Shown here: piece by piece, positions 11,238-23,063 of the stretch
Position numbering within the stretch: the first letter of the stretch is position 1
How the letters are laid out: each line of letters starts with the position of its first letter
NCBI GenBank assembly: GCA_020912385.1
Contig: CP087212.1
Span: forward strand, 1,798,001-1,862,000
Origin: Neofusicoccum parvum
Lineage: Eukaryota; Ascomycota; Dothideomycetes; Botryosphaeriales; Botryosphaeriaceae
Direction of reading: 5' to 3'
Length of the DNA stretch: 64,000 nucleotides
Program-made: the position numbers and the translations under genes
The notes under the pieces: model-generated
Told to the model about the DNA's origin: nothing
Seen by the model: the letters and a program-made list of their open reading frames with translations, nothing else
Database searches by the model: none

Positions 11238-14200
11238 ATGGCCTACATCGCGCCAATTCACCGCCCGAGCAGCGTCCGGCACGCCATCAAACTCAACCTG
11301 CTTTCGCCAGACGAAGAAAGCCTCGTAGTCGCGTGCGTGAGCGCCCAAAATCCCCCCACATGACGTCTTCAAGCTGACCAGCCGCCAGCAAGTCTAACCG
11401 CCTCGAAGTCTACGTCCAATCCGACGATGGCCTCGTCCTCCACCATTCCGCCGCCGTCTATGGCAAAGTTACTATGCTCAACAAGCTGCGCGCCGCAAAT
11501 GAACCTACCGAGCACCTCTTCGTCGGCACCGATCGATACTTCTACTTTACCATGGCTTGGAGCCAAGACGAGAAGCAGCTCAAGACTGTTAGGACATACC
11601 AGGATGTGGCAGACAAGGCTGCCCGCGACTCTCAGACCGGCGACAGAAGCTTGCTCGATCCAACGGGCAGGTATATGACGCTGGAGCTTTACGAGGGCAT
11701 CGTCACCGTCGTCCCTCTGACAGAAAAAGGCAAACGGAAGGGAGATCCAGAAGTCAGCGTCTTGGGCGAACCCGTACCGTCCCGCATAGAGGAAATGTTC
11801 GTGCGCTCATCAGCATTCCTACACCGGAAATCCCCCGACTCCGAGAAGCCTCTCCTGGCATTCCTGTATGAAGAAGATGAGGACAGCAAGATACGCCTAC
11901 GGCTGCGCCACTTGGGTTTCCAATCTGCTGGTGCTGATGAACAGGCCATCGCAGCGCTTGATCCCTTGGACGGCTTGCGGGAAGAGCTGGATCTCGGAGC
12001 AAGCCATTTGATACCCGTTCCTGCCCCGTGCTACGGCGTGCTCATACTCGGAGAAACATCCATTAGCTATTTCAATGACTACACCAAGGCCCTTGTCAAA
12101 AAGCCACTGCAGGGGTCGACCATCTTCGTCGCCTGGGAGCAAATCGATAACCAGCGGTTTCTCATTGCGGATGATTTCGGTGGACTCTACCTGTTCATGC
12201 TCCTGCTTGACGAACCCAGCGGCGTGGTTGAGGGTTGGAGATTGGACAGAATAGGTGAGACATCGAGAGCTTCGGTCCTTGTCTATTTGGACGCGGGTTA
12301 CGTCTTTGTCGGATCTCATGAGGGAGACTCGCAAGTCGTAAAGATCACCGAAGGCTCGTCCGAGGTCGTCCAGACGTTCCATAACATTGCACCCATCCTG
12401 GACTTCACCATCATGGACATGGGTAACAGATCCGGAGAAGGCCAAAGCAATGAATACTCTTCTGGACAAGCCCGAATTGTCACAGGTAGCGGTGCATTCA
12501 AGGATGGAAGCCTCCGGAGCGTTCGCAGCGGTGTTGGTCTAGAAGACCAAGGCGCGCTTGGGGAGATAGGGAGCATCTCCAACATCTTCGCCCTCCAGTC
12601 CACAGAACCCAGCGAGTATGACGACACTCTGCTAGTTTCCCTCATCAACGAGTCGCGAGTCTTTTGTTTCGATGCCGACGGACAGGTGGAAGAGGTCGAG
12701 GAATTCAAGGGACTGCAGCTCACAGATAGCACTTTGTTGGCCAGCAACATTCCCGGGGGCAGGCTCCTACAGGTTACCCACTCCTCCGTAAGACTAACGG
12801 ATCTGGAGAACGGCATGGTAGTTTCGGAGTGGAGCGCACCCTCGGGCCAGATGATAACTGACGTGGACTCAAATGACCGCTTCATCATTGTTTCCATCGG
12901 AGGAGTCCGTGCTGTTATCCTATCAATTGGAGACACCATCCAGGTGGCTTCAGAGAAGGAATTCGGTGCTGACAGTCAAATCTCTTGTGTCGCAATTCCC
13001 CAGTCAGCCGACAGTATCTGCTTTGTGGGATTTTGGCAAAACTGCACGGTTGCTATCCTTAGTCTCGACCAACTTGAGATCATCGAGACCATCAGTCTCA
13101 GCGACAACGGCTCTTCCGTCCCGAGGTCATTGCTGCTGACTCAGATTTTCGCGGATCAACCACCCACTCTCTTTATTGCCACTGCAGACGGGAATGTGGT
13201 GACTTTGTCCATGGACCCTTCGAACTTCGCTTTGTCAGGGAGGAAGAGCACTGTTCTTGGAACCCAGCAAGCGAATTTCAGAGCTCTCCCTCGCGGCGAC
13301 GGGCTCTACAACGTGTTCGCAACCTGCGAACACCCTAGCTTGATATACGGGTCCGAAGGTCGCCTGATCTTTTCTGCAGTCACAGCAGAGAAAGCAACCT
13401 GCGTTTGCCCTTTCAACGCTGAAGCCTACCCTCGTTCTATTGCGATTGCTGCCTCCGGAGAACTGCACCTTGCGGTAGTTGATGAAGAGAGGAGAACCCA
13501 TGTTCAGACGCTACATGTCAACGAGACAGTGCGAAGAATTGCTTATTCACCACATCTCAAGGCCTTCGGACTGGGGACTATCAAGCGGGTGTTGAGAGAC
13601 CGCGAGGAAGTCGTTCAAGGTCACTTCAGACTAACCGATGAGGTGGTCTTCAAAGAGCTCCACAGCTTTGAGATGAACGAGTATGAGATCGTCGAGTGCG
13701 CTATTCGGGCTGAGCTCGATGACGGAAATGGAGGAACGGCCGAGCGATTCATAGTTGGAACGTCTCACCTGATTGAAGCAGAAGAGGAGGGCAGCACAAG
13801 GGGCCGTATTCTGGTGTTTGAGGTCACAGAGGACAGACAGCTCAAGGTCGTTGCGGAGGTCTCGACCAAGGGCGCCTGCAGATGTCTTGCTATTGTTGAC
13901 GGCAGAATAGTGGCGGGCCTCATCAAAACTGTAAGCATAGGTCCCACCACGATGATGATAGCAAGGTGTCAAGTAATTGACAGTACAGCAGGTCGTTGTT
14001 TACTCTTTCGAATACTCCACGCCGAGCGCTCCATTCCTTGTCAAGAAGGCCAGCTTCCGTACTTCGACCGCTCCGATAGACATTACTGTAACTGGAAATC
14101 AAATCGCCATTGCAGACCTCATCAAGTCTGTATCGGTCCTCGAGTACAGGCGCGGCGCTAACGAACAGGGCGACGAGCTCAAGGAAGTTGCCCGCCATGT

Positions 14201-14804
14201 CCAAGTCAGCTGGAGCATGGCCCTTGCTGAGGTCAACGAGAACACATACCTGCAGGCTGACGCGGAGGGCAACTTGATCCTGCTGGAGCGTGACATATCT
14301 GGCGTTACGGAGGAGGACAGGAAGAGATTGATGCTCAGAGGTGATATGCTCCTTGGCGAGCAGGTGAACCGCATTCGGCGCATAGACATGGCAACAGTCT
14401 CCGATGCCCCTGTTGTTCCAAGAGCCTTCTTTGCCACGGTAAGTCATTTCCACGCTGTCCATTTTGATGAGTCTGGGCTAATACTGGTGCTTCTGCAGGT
14501 CGAGGGCTCTATCTACCTCTTTGCACTCATCACACCTTCGAAGGTCGACCTCCTCATCCGCCTGCAGTCGCAGCTGGCGGAGTTCGTGAAGAGCCCTGGT
14601 CATTATCCATTCCTGAGATACCGAGCTTTCAAGAATCAAGTTCGCGAGGAGGAAGAGCCGAACCGCTTCGTTGATGGCGACCTCATTGAGCGTTTTCTCG
14701 ACCTCAATCCCCAGGACCAGGAGGACGTCGTGAAAGGCCTCTACGCGGAAATAGACGTCGAGGAAGTGCGGGTACTCGTAGAGACTTTGAGGAGGCTTCA
14801 CTAG
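11238..14804 (+). CDS. ddb1: DDB1: UV-damaged-DNA-binding protein / CUL4 adaptor
   Basis: Large WD/beta-propeller adaptor that links CUL4-RING ligases to substrate receptors; in fungi it works in UV damage recognition and chromatin regulation. Exons are 11238..11332, 11389..13930, 13992..14438 and 14499..14804, giving 1129 aa, close to the roughly 1,140 aa normal for DDB1. Family landmarks are the MAYIAPIHRPSSVRHAI start, LEVYVQSDDGL, PTGRYMTLELYEGIVTVVPL, the middle-propeller segment KDGSLRSVRSGVGLEDQG, the GLIKT/VVVYSFEY junction across intron 2, and the C-terminal helical part FVDGDLIERFLDLN ending near LRRLH. All splice phases agree and each acceptor restores family-typical sequence. CPSF160 and RSE1 share the fold, but length and N-terminus fit DDB1. 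Confidence 0.95.
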
Positions 14805-15462
14805 GGTGGATCGTACATATGACGACAGACGGGGGTAATTCACGGCGGTCAAACTTGCGGGCTTTTAGGGTTTAGGAACATGAAGAGATGAGAAAACGGA
14901 TGATCCATGGCGGATTTGCATGATTAAAGCAAGAAGAGTAGATCCCTTTTCAGCTTCCGTGGCTCGTGTCCTTAATCATGGAGATGTTGCCTGAGTCCCG
15001 CCTAGAGATCTCGGAGGATACTGCAGGGGCTTTCAACAGACCGCATCTATCGTAGACTACCAGAGCACAGTGGGTCGCAAAAGAAATGGATGGCCTTAAC
15101 TCAGATAAGCCTCGCTCATGGGCAGTTGAGGCAGTCATGCATATGAATCTGTTCAAGAATTTGAAAACGTCTACATCTGGACGAATGCGTTGACTATCCG
15201 TGCAGGTATCTTGCTTACTTGATGCTTTCCGTCGGCCGGAGCATCTCTCTTCATACTGCCATTCTCTTCGCGACCCGCTATGAGAGGGCCGTTGATATAT
15301 ACAAATAACTTCCTGCTTCAATAATGCCAATTATGGCTTAGCTGAAAGTGGTTTCGGACGTGTAACAAGCTCTGAAAGCCTCTGACTTCAACGTCTCCTT
15401 TTCGGATGACATGCTTCGTTGATTTCCTGCTGCGAGTTTTGCGAATCTCAGAGCCCTCGAAA
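14805..15462. other. Intergenic region downstream of ddb1
   Basis: About 660 bp between convergent genes. Only short shadow frames are present; no repeat or RNA structure was recognised. Confidence 0.45.
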
Positions 15463-16092
15463 TCAATGTACATCGACGCCAGCACCCATGTGCACAAATG
15501 TCGTCGCACCTTCATCGTGCGCTTTGATATAGCTCATGGGGGCCACAGGCCGTGGTTGATCCACGGCATAGGGTCTCTTCTTCTCGACAATCTGCAGCAC
15601 GAACGCCTGAGGTTTGAGAGATTTTTTGGCGTCCAACAGCTTCTCCGAGAAGTCCAGGTTCAGTGGTGGTAGCTGCGGCGGAGTGTCGTCGTCCTCTTGG
15701 TATGTATGGTAGGATGGCGCGGGGGACCGGCATCGCTGTATCCTCTCGTTCTCGAGCTCGGCAAGCTGCTGTTGCAGAAGATGCGATGAGGAGGATTGCC
15801 GGGACCAGCGCCGCTTCGCCTTCTCGTTTTCAAGCTCGGCTAGCTGCCGGTGTAGAATATGCGTTGAGAAAGATTCTCGGGACGGCCCGCTTTTGGACGC
15901 GCAAGAGGTCGGAGACGGCACCGATGTCTGTGTGGTAGTGGTGGTGGATGTAGGCATGCCAGGCTTGGACATAACGTAGACCATACGGACAGTGGTCCAG
16001 CCTGTGGTGATGATGGCGTGGCACCAGACAACGGGCATGAAAGTGTAGTAGGTCACGCAGCCGGTGGCCTCGCAAAGGGGGTTGCTGCCCAT
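15463..16092 (-). CDS. Hypothetical protein with duplicated QLAELENE coiled-coil motif
   Basis: Single-exon frame of 209 aa from the ATG of MGSNPLCEATGCVTYYTF. I do not recognise the family. The N-terminal third is rich in hydrophobic and aromatic residues and could hold one membrane segment (TFMPVVWCHAIITTGW). A Thr/Ser-rich linker follows, then two tandem copies of a motif of about 27-29 residues, HRQLAELENEKAKRR and QQQLAELENERIQRC, each framed by Ser/Arg-rich sequence and likely helical. The C-terminal part is acidic-proline linker, then FSEKLLDAKKSL. The frame extends upstream to 16230, but the start at 16092 precedes the more protein-like part. Codon use and the internal duplication argue for a real gene. 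Function unknown. Confidence 0.5.
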   Translation of the reverse strand: MGSNPLCEATGCVTYYTFMPVVWCHAIITTGWTTVRMVYVMSKPGMPTSTTTTTQTSVPSPTSCASKSGPSRESFSTHILHRQLAELENEKAKRRWSRQSSSSHLLQQQLAELENERIQRCRSPAPSYHTYQEDDDTPPQLPPLNLDFSEKLLDAKKSLKPQAFVLQIVEKKRPYAVDQPRPVAPMSYIKAHDEGATTFVHMGAGVDVH

Positions 16093-17897
16093 TTTTTCTT
16101 GCGGGGATGGGGAAGGATGCTCCCGTGGACAGATATACGGAGGTGAAAGAAGGAACGGATGCCAGTCAAAGATGGCGATGAGGAGTTGACTCTGGGGAGT
16201 ACGTACAATGTGTGCGCGCCGACAGGTCATGGCACAGTGGCAGCCGACAAGGGTAGAGGAGTCGTATTTCTATTTCCACACATGCTCTTGACCAGTCTCA
16301 ACACCCTCAATCCAGCACGCCCGACGCTCGATGGGGCGGATTTCTCCGAAAGGACGAACGCTCTACCGAGAGGCAAGCCACAACGCCAAAGGAGAGACCG
16401 GCCGGTTATACCACACACACACCACCTTCAGGTAGTTCTGCGCCAAGGCTTGGATAGGCTAAGTAAAGCTGCCTGATAGCCGGTAATTCCCGGGATTCCT
16501 ACAGCTGCAGAGCGGCCGAAGCTGCCGCAGAGCCTAGAGTAGCGTGAGCTGTGGCATGATACGACTTCAGCGCCCGTTGGTAAGCCACATTACGTGTAAA
16601 GCAAAGAGGCAGAACGGGACAGCACCGTTTGACAAGGCCAAGAGTTCTTGCGTCGAAGCGAGTGGGGGCTGTTGGTTGGTGGGTTGGTTGGGCTATTTCG
16701 AACAGCGGCTGCAGACCCTGGCAGAGCCCGCCGGCATGCAGAGCAATCCTCGAGGAGTCCCACGGTTGGGCCGGCTGAGCCAGCGCCAGATCGCGCCATA
16801 AAGCAGACAGCGACTGCCGCAAACGGCGGACGGCGACCCCGAAGCCACGAAAGTGAAGCTTTGAGAGGCGCTTGGCGGTATCCGCCGTCAGTAGAAGACG
16901 CCAGGCACGCCTCTGCTGTGGCGCAATGGCGTGGAAGGTCGCTTGGGGTTCTAGCGCCGCGGTGCAGACGCAGCACGCCGAGTGTCTGCCGGACAGCGCG
17001 GAGGGACAGGCAGATGGTGGGGGGCCAGACGTCGGCTCGGCTCGCGAGGCGAGGGTCGGACGCCAGACACCAGCACCCGCACCCGCACCCGCACCAGCAC
17101 CACTCCTGCGCAACACATCGAGGTTGCCGTCCTGCAGCCCCATGTCCGGCACCAACACCTCGCCCAGCCGCGCAGCGTCCCGGCCACGAGCTGAGCGCTA
17201 GCCCAGCGCCAAAATAGCAGCGCCCTGCCGGCTGTCCTGCTACCACATGGCAGGTCTGGCCGGCCCGCCGCCAATCTACCCGCCGTCGACGCCTTCCCGC
17301 CGCCAACCGCCACAACAGCCCTCCAGCTCAGCCCGCGCGCGCCCCAGGCCCGATAGCAGACCCCGTTTTCGTCGACGCCCCCCAGCCTCAGGCAACACTT
17401 TTTTCCCTCATTTCGGCGCTGTCCGCCAGCTTACGAGTCCCGGACACCGAGAAGCGTGGTTGTCCTGGCCCCACACACGGCGACTTGAGGATCGATCCTT
17501 CTGCACACTCAACGGACAATGCAGATGCAAGCCTTCTGCACGCTAGCTTACTCCCGTTCCAACCCCTGTCGGATTCCTCAAATAGATGCCTCATGAACAC
17601 AATGGAGACATATCTTCACCATCCTACTCTTTTCCTATCGTTTTCCTATCACCTTGATGTTCCCTTCGAAAACATTCTCTCCGTCTCCCCACTCACTCCT
17701 TTCCTTGCAGACAGCAGAGCTACCCACGTCGGTCCAGAGGTGAGCTTCAATGAACCTTCATCGATTGCCGGGGCTGACTGGGGCAGTGATCAGACCAAGG
17801 CATTCCTTTGGAATATTCTCATCCGATAGCCAGATCCACAACCCTCTGCATCCACCAGAGCGCTCTGCCAGGCAAATCTGACAGAACGCTTCGCAAC
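16093..17897. other. Long GC-rich intergenic region upstream of the MFS gene
   Basis: About 1.8 kb. Overlapping Arg/Ala/Pro-rich frames occupy both strands between roughly 16,500 and 17,350, with no known motif and no splice pattern, so I treat them as chance frames in GC-rich DNA. The part next to the MFS start, from about 17,540, is C/T-rich, as is common in fungal 5' leaders. Confidence 0.45.
17068..17103. repeat. Hexanucleotide microsatellite, CGCACC-type
   Basis: About six units of (C/A)GCACC in tandem, three of them perfect CGCACC, within GC-rich non-coding DNA. Confidence 0.85.
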
Positions 17898-19778
17898 ATG
17901 TCTTCTTCCGAGGATACCAAGGCGGACCGCCCTTTTCGGAGACTGTCGGTGAACACAACCGAAATTCCGCCAATAGAAAAAGTTCCCGCCGCGAAATCGG
18001 CAGGAGGATGGCGCTTCTTCGCGGCTTTCAGTTGCTTGTGTGTCGTCAATCTTGTCTGTGCGCTGGATGCCACATCTCTGTCCGTTGCACTTCCTGTAAG
18101 CCTCGCTCCACAGCTCTCGCCGCACCAGGCCCACTGATCAGACATTCCACAGGCCATAGCAGAAGCCCTCAATGGATCTGGCATTGAAGCTTTCTGGAGC
18201 GGGACCTCCTTCCTGCTCACCGCTACCGTCTTCCAGCCCAGCTTTGCTTCCCTGTCCGATGCATTCGGCCGCAGGCCCATGCTGTTGATTGCCCTCTCTT
18301 TCTTTACGGTGGGGGCTATCATCGGGGCTACCGCCAACGACTTCGCAGCTCTTCTTGTTGGCCGCTCTATCCAAGGCATCGGTGGCGGCGGAATCCAGGC
18401 TCTGACCAGTGTCATCATCACTGACATGGTCCCGCTGAGGCAACGGGGCAAATACATCGGCCTTATCACCCTGAACTGGGCAGCCGGCTCCGTGTCAGGT
18501 CCCATAATAGGAGGCGTGCTTTCAGAGAAGGTTTCTTGGGTATGACTCCCCCACATCAGAACACAACGGCTGGCCCGCATCATGACTGACTCTGTGCCCC
18601 AGAGGTGGATCTTCTGGCTCAACATCCCGTTCTGCGCAGTTGCCTACGTCATGATCCCCATCTTCCTGAACCTGAAGGACAAGCCCGGCAACTTCATCGA
18701 CAAGCTGAGGCAGATCGACTGGGTGGGCTCGGTGCTTTTCGTCGCGTCCACAACTTCGTTCCTGATTCCCATCACGTGGGTGAGTAGATGCTCCACGGTC
18801 TCTCCTCGTTCCCAGTGCTGACTTGCCATCTCTCAGGGCGGCATCATGTACCCTTGGAACCACTGGCGCACCCTCACGCCTCTCATCGCCGGCGCGCTTG
18901 GAATGCTGCTTTTCGGGCTCTGGTCGAAGTTCCTCGCGCGCAACCTGATCCTGCGAGGCAGCCTGTTCAAGGACAGAACCTCGCTCTCCAACTACCTCAG
19001 CATCGTCGTGCACGGCATGTTCCAGTGGAGCGTCCTGTACTACATGCCGCTCTACTTCGAGGCGGCCAAGAACCTCACGGCCGTCCAGTCGGGCGTCGCC
19101 CTGTTCCCGTGGACCGGCACCATCTGCCCGACCGCCGTGGTCGTGGGCGTCCTCATCGCCCGCACCGGCAGCTACCGCTGGGCCATCCACTCGGGCTGGG
19201 CCATGACGGCCACGGGCGTCGGACTGATGATCCTGTACCGCGCCGACACGCCCGACCGCGTCTGGATCCCGCTGGCGCTCGTGTCGGGCATGGGGCTGGG
19301 AGTGCTGTACCCGAGCCTGAGCCTGTGCAACCAGGCCGCCGCCTCCGACGCCGACATGGCCGCTGCCGCCGCGCTGAACCCCTTCTTCCGCAACTACGGC
19401 CAGATGCTGGGCGTCGCCGTCGGCGGGTCCGTCGTGCAGAACGTCGTGCGCCAGAAGCTCGAGCAGTCCACCAACGCCGCCCTGGTCGCCCGCGCCAGCG
19501 AGCTCAGCAAGAACGCCAGCGCGCTCATCGAGACCATCAAGGCCATGCGTGGCAGCGCCGATGCCGCCAAGGAGGCCCTGCGGGTTGAGTTGATAGATGC
19601 GTACTGCGATTCGCTGCGGACCCTGTGGATCGTCATGTGTGCGCTGGCGTGCGTGGCGCTCGTGTCCGCCGTCGCCTTCACCAAGGCGTACTCGCTAGAG
19701 CGCGCGCACGAGACGGACCAGGGCTTTGTTACCGAGGAAAAGGAGGATTGCGAGATTGCGATGAGAGACAGTAGATGA
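17898..19778 (+). CDS. MFS transporter, DHA14-like (14 TM) drug/metabolite efflux
   Basis: Proton-coupled plasma-membrane exporter of the DHA2/DHA14 group, whose members export drugs, toxins or secondary metabolites. Exons are 17898..18095, 18153..18539, 18603..18779 and 18837..19778, all in phase 0, giving 567 aa. A hydrophilic N-terminus of about 40 residues precedes TM1 (FFAAFSCLCVVNLVCALDAT). The motif-A region reads SLSDAFGRRPML, and antiporter motif C is recognisable in LNWAAGSVSGPIIGG after QGIGGGGIQALTSVIITD. A long C-terminal half with LSNYLSIVVHGMFQWSVLYYMPLYFE is typical of the 14-TM group. The substrate cannot be told. No biosynthetic genes sit beside it, so a cluster role is not supported. 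Confidence 0.92.
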
Positions 19779-20054
19779 TGTGGCTTATCCGTAGTATCCC
19801 TCATCCCGATTGAAAGGGTAAAAACAACATTATGATTCTCCACTGTGGTATCTGCTAAGTGACTCTTGGCTCGTGATACTAATGTCTGGACGAAAGCATT
19901 TATCTACACTCAAGAAAGGGAAAGGTCGTCAATTAAGGGCTGCCGGATGGATACTCAAGCGCCCAGGAACACAATCGGTAGCATCATTATGCGACGACAG
20001 AAGTGCCGTCTTCATGCTCGTGGCTCGTCTCAGTGGCGCTTCATTAGGGACAAC

Positions 20055-23000
20055 TCACCGCATGCCCATGCCCTGCTCGCGGTACTCCGGGTCAACCTTG
20101 CTCTGCTTGAACAGGCTCTTGCCTCTCAGCCACTGGCGGTACCGCTTGTACCTCTTTTTCTCCCCGTCCTCCTCGATCACCGTAAGGGGGTTCTCCGGAA
20201 CGTTCAAGAAATCTCTGTACTCGACAAGCTCGTCCTCGCTAACCTCCCAGTTCCTGCCGTCCCCGGTCGTTCCGTTCACGCTGTTGACATACTCTACAAA
20301 ATCCATGTTCGAGAAGTCGTCAGGCAGTTCCGTCGAGACAACGAGAGGCAGATTCAGTGGGTGGCTGATGTAGCGCTCATATTCCGTCGCCTCTCCTGTG
20401 GTCACCGACGGGTTTAGCGAGTTGTGATGGAACTGGTTCAGTGTCCACTGCGTCATCTGCGACTTGTCGGCTGGCTTGAATGAAGACGAGTCGGTGAGTG
20501 TTGTGGATGATTGCGGAAGGCCGAGCTCGAAGTGAGGGTCTCGCAGGATGCTTTGCTTGGCAGGGGAGCCGTCCATGGGACCGCCTGGGGCGGATGGAGC
20601 TCGGGACATTGGGACGGAGCCCTCTCGCATTGAATCCTCCTCACTGTGCGGATCAAGAATGGTCACTCCCTTCCTGGTTGCAACCTTTTTCTCCGTGGGC
20701 TCAACCTCATGCGGAATGTGCTTCCGTGGCGTGAAAGGACTGAGATCATATGTCCTGCCCACCTTCTCCGGAACAAGCCTCGGCGTCGTGTTCATCTTGA
20801 AAGTGAAGATCTTTGCTAGTGAGGATAGCGCCAGAGGACGGTAATACTCCAGCCAGTAATCATCATAGCTTTCGGTACCGTCCGCCGGGGCCTTCGGCCC
20901 AGGCCTGCTGCACGGCGGCAATACTCGCGGCTCCAGGAACCTGGGAGTATACCAGTTGATGTAATCTTTCCGCCTCTTCATCGGCCATTTTCTGGGGTCG
21001 GTGTGGTGCAAGTAGTAGTCCGTGGCCAGATCCCAGAGCATCGGTTGGCCCTGTGCAAACTGGTAGTTTCCAAGAAATAGGTTGTATGCTTCCTGCCGCT
21101 GGGAATCAAGAAAGGAATTGTGATAGTACCGCTTGAAGCTCTCCACCATGTCTCTGGAGTGGCTCTGCCAGTGGTTGATCTTGCGGTATGTTGCCATGGT
21201 ATTGACAAGATGGGAGCCTCCATACTGGATGGCTATAGTGTCGCCGTGATCGTGGAACATGTAGGTGAAGATGTTGACAGCATCTGAATCGTACTCGACC
21301 GTGTTGCCAGAAATGACGCCCAGAGCCTGCAGCTGCCGACCGAGGGCACGTTTGCCGATAACAAACTGTGCAGCGTTCGTACGATCGAGACAGTCGATGC
21401 AATTGGTTCTCGCCACGCCGTTCTGCACCTGTGGCATTTCGCGCTCAGCATCTCCATTGTGGAAGAAGCCGGTCTTCTGCAGTACGTCCTCGGCAATCAT
21501 CTCCAAGCTGCCGATCACATCCATGCCACGCGTTTTGGACGCCCTGCTCATGTCGAATGCCTTGTATATGATGTTTTTGTCGGTAGGCAAGGACTGGTTC
21601 AGGTAATCGACCGCCTTCTTGAATTCATGAAGCAGTTTCGATTCACGGGGGGTGCGTTCTCTTGCCTTGATCAAATTGAGCACATAGCAAGGTGCGCCAT
21701 AGCGCTCAAAAAGATTGTCGAAATGAAAGGCTGCAGCGCTGTAGAATGGGTCGACGAGATTCAAGTCGATGTCAGGCTTGGGGGTCACACCGCTGTTGTC
21801 CTGCGTCCAATACAACGGAATGCTCCCTCGATGCTGGACGTACGACGTGTAAGTCGGGTTAGCATACAAGCGTGGTCCAGGCGCATGGAACGATGTGGTC
21901 AGCAGGTCAGAGATGATCTGTTCGGTCTCTACATCATTGGCAACGTAGCCGAGGTCATTTGCACCTCGCTTCAAAAATCTGGCGCCGGCAAAGTACCTCG
22001 ACCGCCGAGCAATGATGGTGATGTAAACGCGGCGGCCGAAGACATCCAGAGAGGATTGATCAATGAAGCCATGGATGATCGGCAGGCACCAGTCGTACGT
22101 GTTTTTAAGAGCTTTGCGAGCAGGCTCAAGGAGGTAGTGGTTCCAGACAAACATTCCCTGGAAGTCGGCCTTGGGAAATTGGTATCCCTGGTTCAGAGCC
22201 TCCCGTTCGCGGATGATGTTCTGCTGAAGAGACCTAGTGATGTTGTAGGCGTAGCTGAAGTAGAAGGAACGCGTCAGGTCGAGGTTGTTGAGGATGCTTA
22301 GGAATCTGGATTCCTCCGGGTTGCGGTCTTTGGCAAAACGAGAGGTGGGACCAGTCGTCAGCGGAATCATGTCGGTGCCGTCCACTTGGTAGATGTAATG
22401 GCCTCCGAGCATGGCGACAGCAGTTCTCTTGGTGATGACCAGCATGTAGTAGGCCTCGGTGAATCGGATGAAGCCCAGAAGACCCCAGGCAACGCACTTT
22501 AGCTTCAGGCCACCGGAGCCCTTGTTGCCTTCGTCGATGGTGTTCAGGAGCTGGTTCATGTCCTTGCGGTCGTAGATGTTGTCGTCCTCGAAGATGTTGA
22601 GGTGGCCAGGAGGGGCAGTGCGGTCAATCTTGAGGATGCGGAACTGCATGTCGAGCACGTCGGCTCCCACCAGGTAGAAGCGGTGGCTGGTCTCGTACAG
22701 CGTGAACTTGTGCATCTTGTTGATGCCGTCCTCGCCGAGCTTCTCGTAGGCCACGGCTCGACTGCGCAGCATCTGGGCGGGGCTGGTGGAGCGCTCGAAG
22801 GACTTGGGCTCGGCGGGTTCCTCGTCTCCTTCGTCAAGATGCACGGGACTGGCATCGCTGCTCTTGCGCTCCTTTTCAGCGAGGCTGTCGGCGGGCAGGA
22901 AGTCGTTGGCGGGCGGAGCGACGGTAGGCGCCCTATCGGTGGCCAGGCCAGGGTCCAGGGTGGCGGGCGGTGGCAGTGCGTCATCGTGCGGCTCCATGGG

Positions 23001-23063
23001 GAAGCTGGTGGGGATCTCGGACTTGGGCTGCACGCTGGCAGACTCGGGGTCCGGCTGGTCCAT
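20055..23063 (-). CDS. fig4: Polyphosphoinositide phosphatase FIG4 (SAC domain)
   Basis: FIG4 dephosphorylates PI(3,5)P2 and also stabilises the FAB1/PIKfyve-VAC14 complex on vacuolar/endosomal membranes. Single exon, 1002 aa, no stop or frameshift. After an acidic, Pro-rich N-terminus of about 100 residues, the SAC domain starts with KFTLYETSHRFYLVGADV. It continues through the GHYIYQVDGTDMIPLT segment to the catalytic CX5R motif CIDCLDRTN near residue 555. The DPRKWPMKRRKDYINWY and RFLEPRVLPPC segments follow, then a long C-terminal region of the FIG4 type. The related SAC1 is shorter and has C-terminal membrane segments, which are absent here. The start is the first ATG of the frame and has an A/G-poor but acceptable context. 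Confidence 0.95.
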   Translation of the reverse strand: MDQPDPESASVQPKSEIPTSFPMEPHDDALPPPATLDPGLATDRAPTVAPPANDFLPADSLAEKERKSSDASPVHLDEGDEEPAEPKSFERSTSPAQMLRSRAVAYEKLGEDGINKMHKFTLYETSHRFYLVGADVLDMQFRILKIDRTAPPGHLNIFEDDNIYDRKDMNQLLNTIDEGNKGSGGLKLKCVAWGLLGFIRFTEAYYMLVITKRTAVAMLGGHYIYQVDGTDMIPLTTGPTSRFAKDRNPEESRFLSILNNLDLTRSFYFSYAYNITRSLQQNIIREREALNQGYQFPKADFQGMFVWNHYLLEPARKALKNTYDWCLPIIHGFIDQSSLDVFGRRVYITIIARRSRYFAGARFLKRGANDLGYVANDVETEQIISDLLTTSFHAPGPRLYANPTYTSYVQHRGSIPLYWTQDNSGVTPKPDIDLNLVDPFYSAAAFHFDNLFERYGAPCYVLNLIKARERTPRESKLLHEFKKAVDYLNQSLPTDKNIIYKAFDMSRASKTRGMDVIGSLEMIAEDVLQKTGFFHNGDAEREMPQVQNGVARTNCIDCLDRTNAAQFVIGKRALGRQLQALGVISGNTVEYDSDAVNIFTYMFHDHGDTIAIQYGGSHLVNTMATYRKINHWQSHSRDMVESFKRYYHNSFLDSQRQEAYNLFLGNYQFAQGQPMLWDLATDYYLHHTDPRKWPMKRRKDYINWYTPRFLEPRVLPPCSRPGPKAPADGTESYDDYWLEYYRPLALSSLAKIFTFKMNTTPRLVPEKVGRTYDLSPFTPRKHIPHEVEPTEKKVATRKGVTILDPHSEEDSMREGSVPMSRAPSAPGGPMDGSPAKQSILRDPHFELGLPQSSTTLTDSSSFKPADKSQMTQWTLNQFHHNSLNPSVTTGEATEYERYISHPLNLPLVVSTELPDDFSNMDFVEYVNSVNGTTGDGRNWEVSEDELVEYRDFLNVPENPLTVIEEDGEKKRYKRYRQWLRGKSLFKQSKVDPEYREQGMGMR

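Noticed and set aside
16499..17315. Overlapping 120-241 aa frames on both strands
   Set aside because: Arg/Ala/Pro-rich sequence in all frames of GC-rich DNA, no domain, no splice pattern; chance frames.
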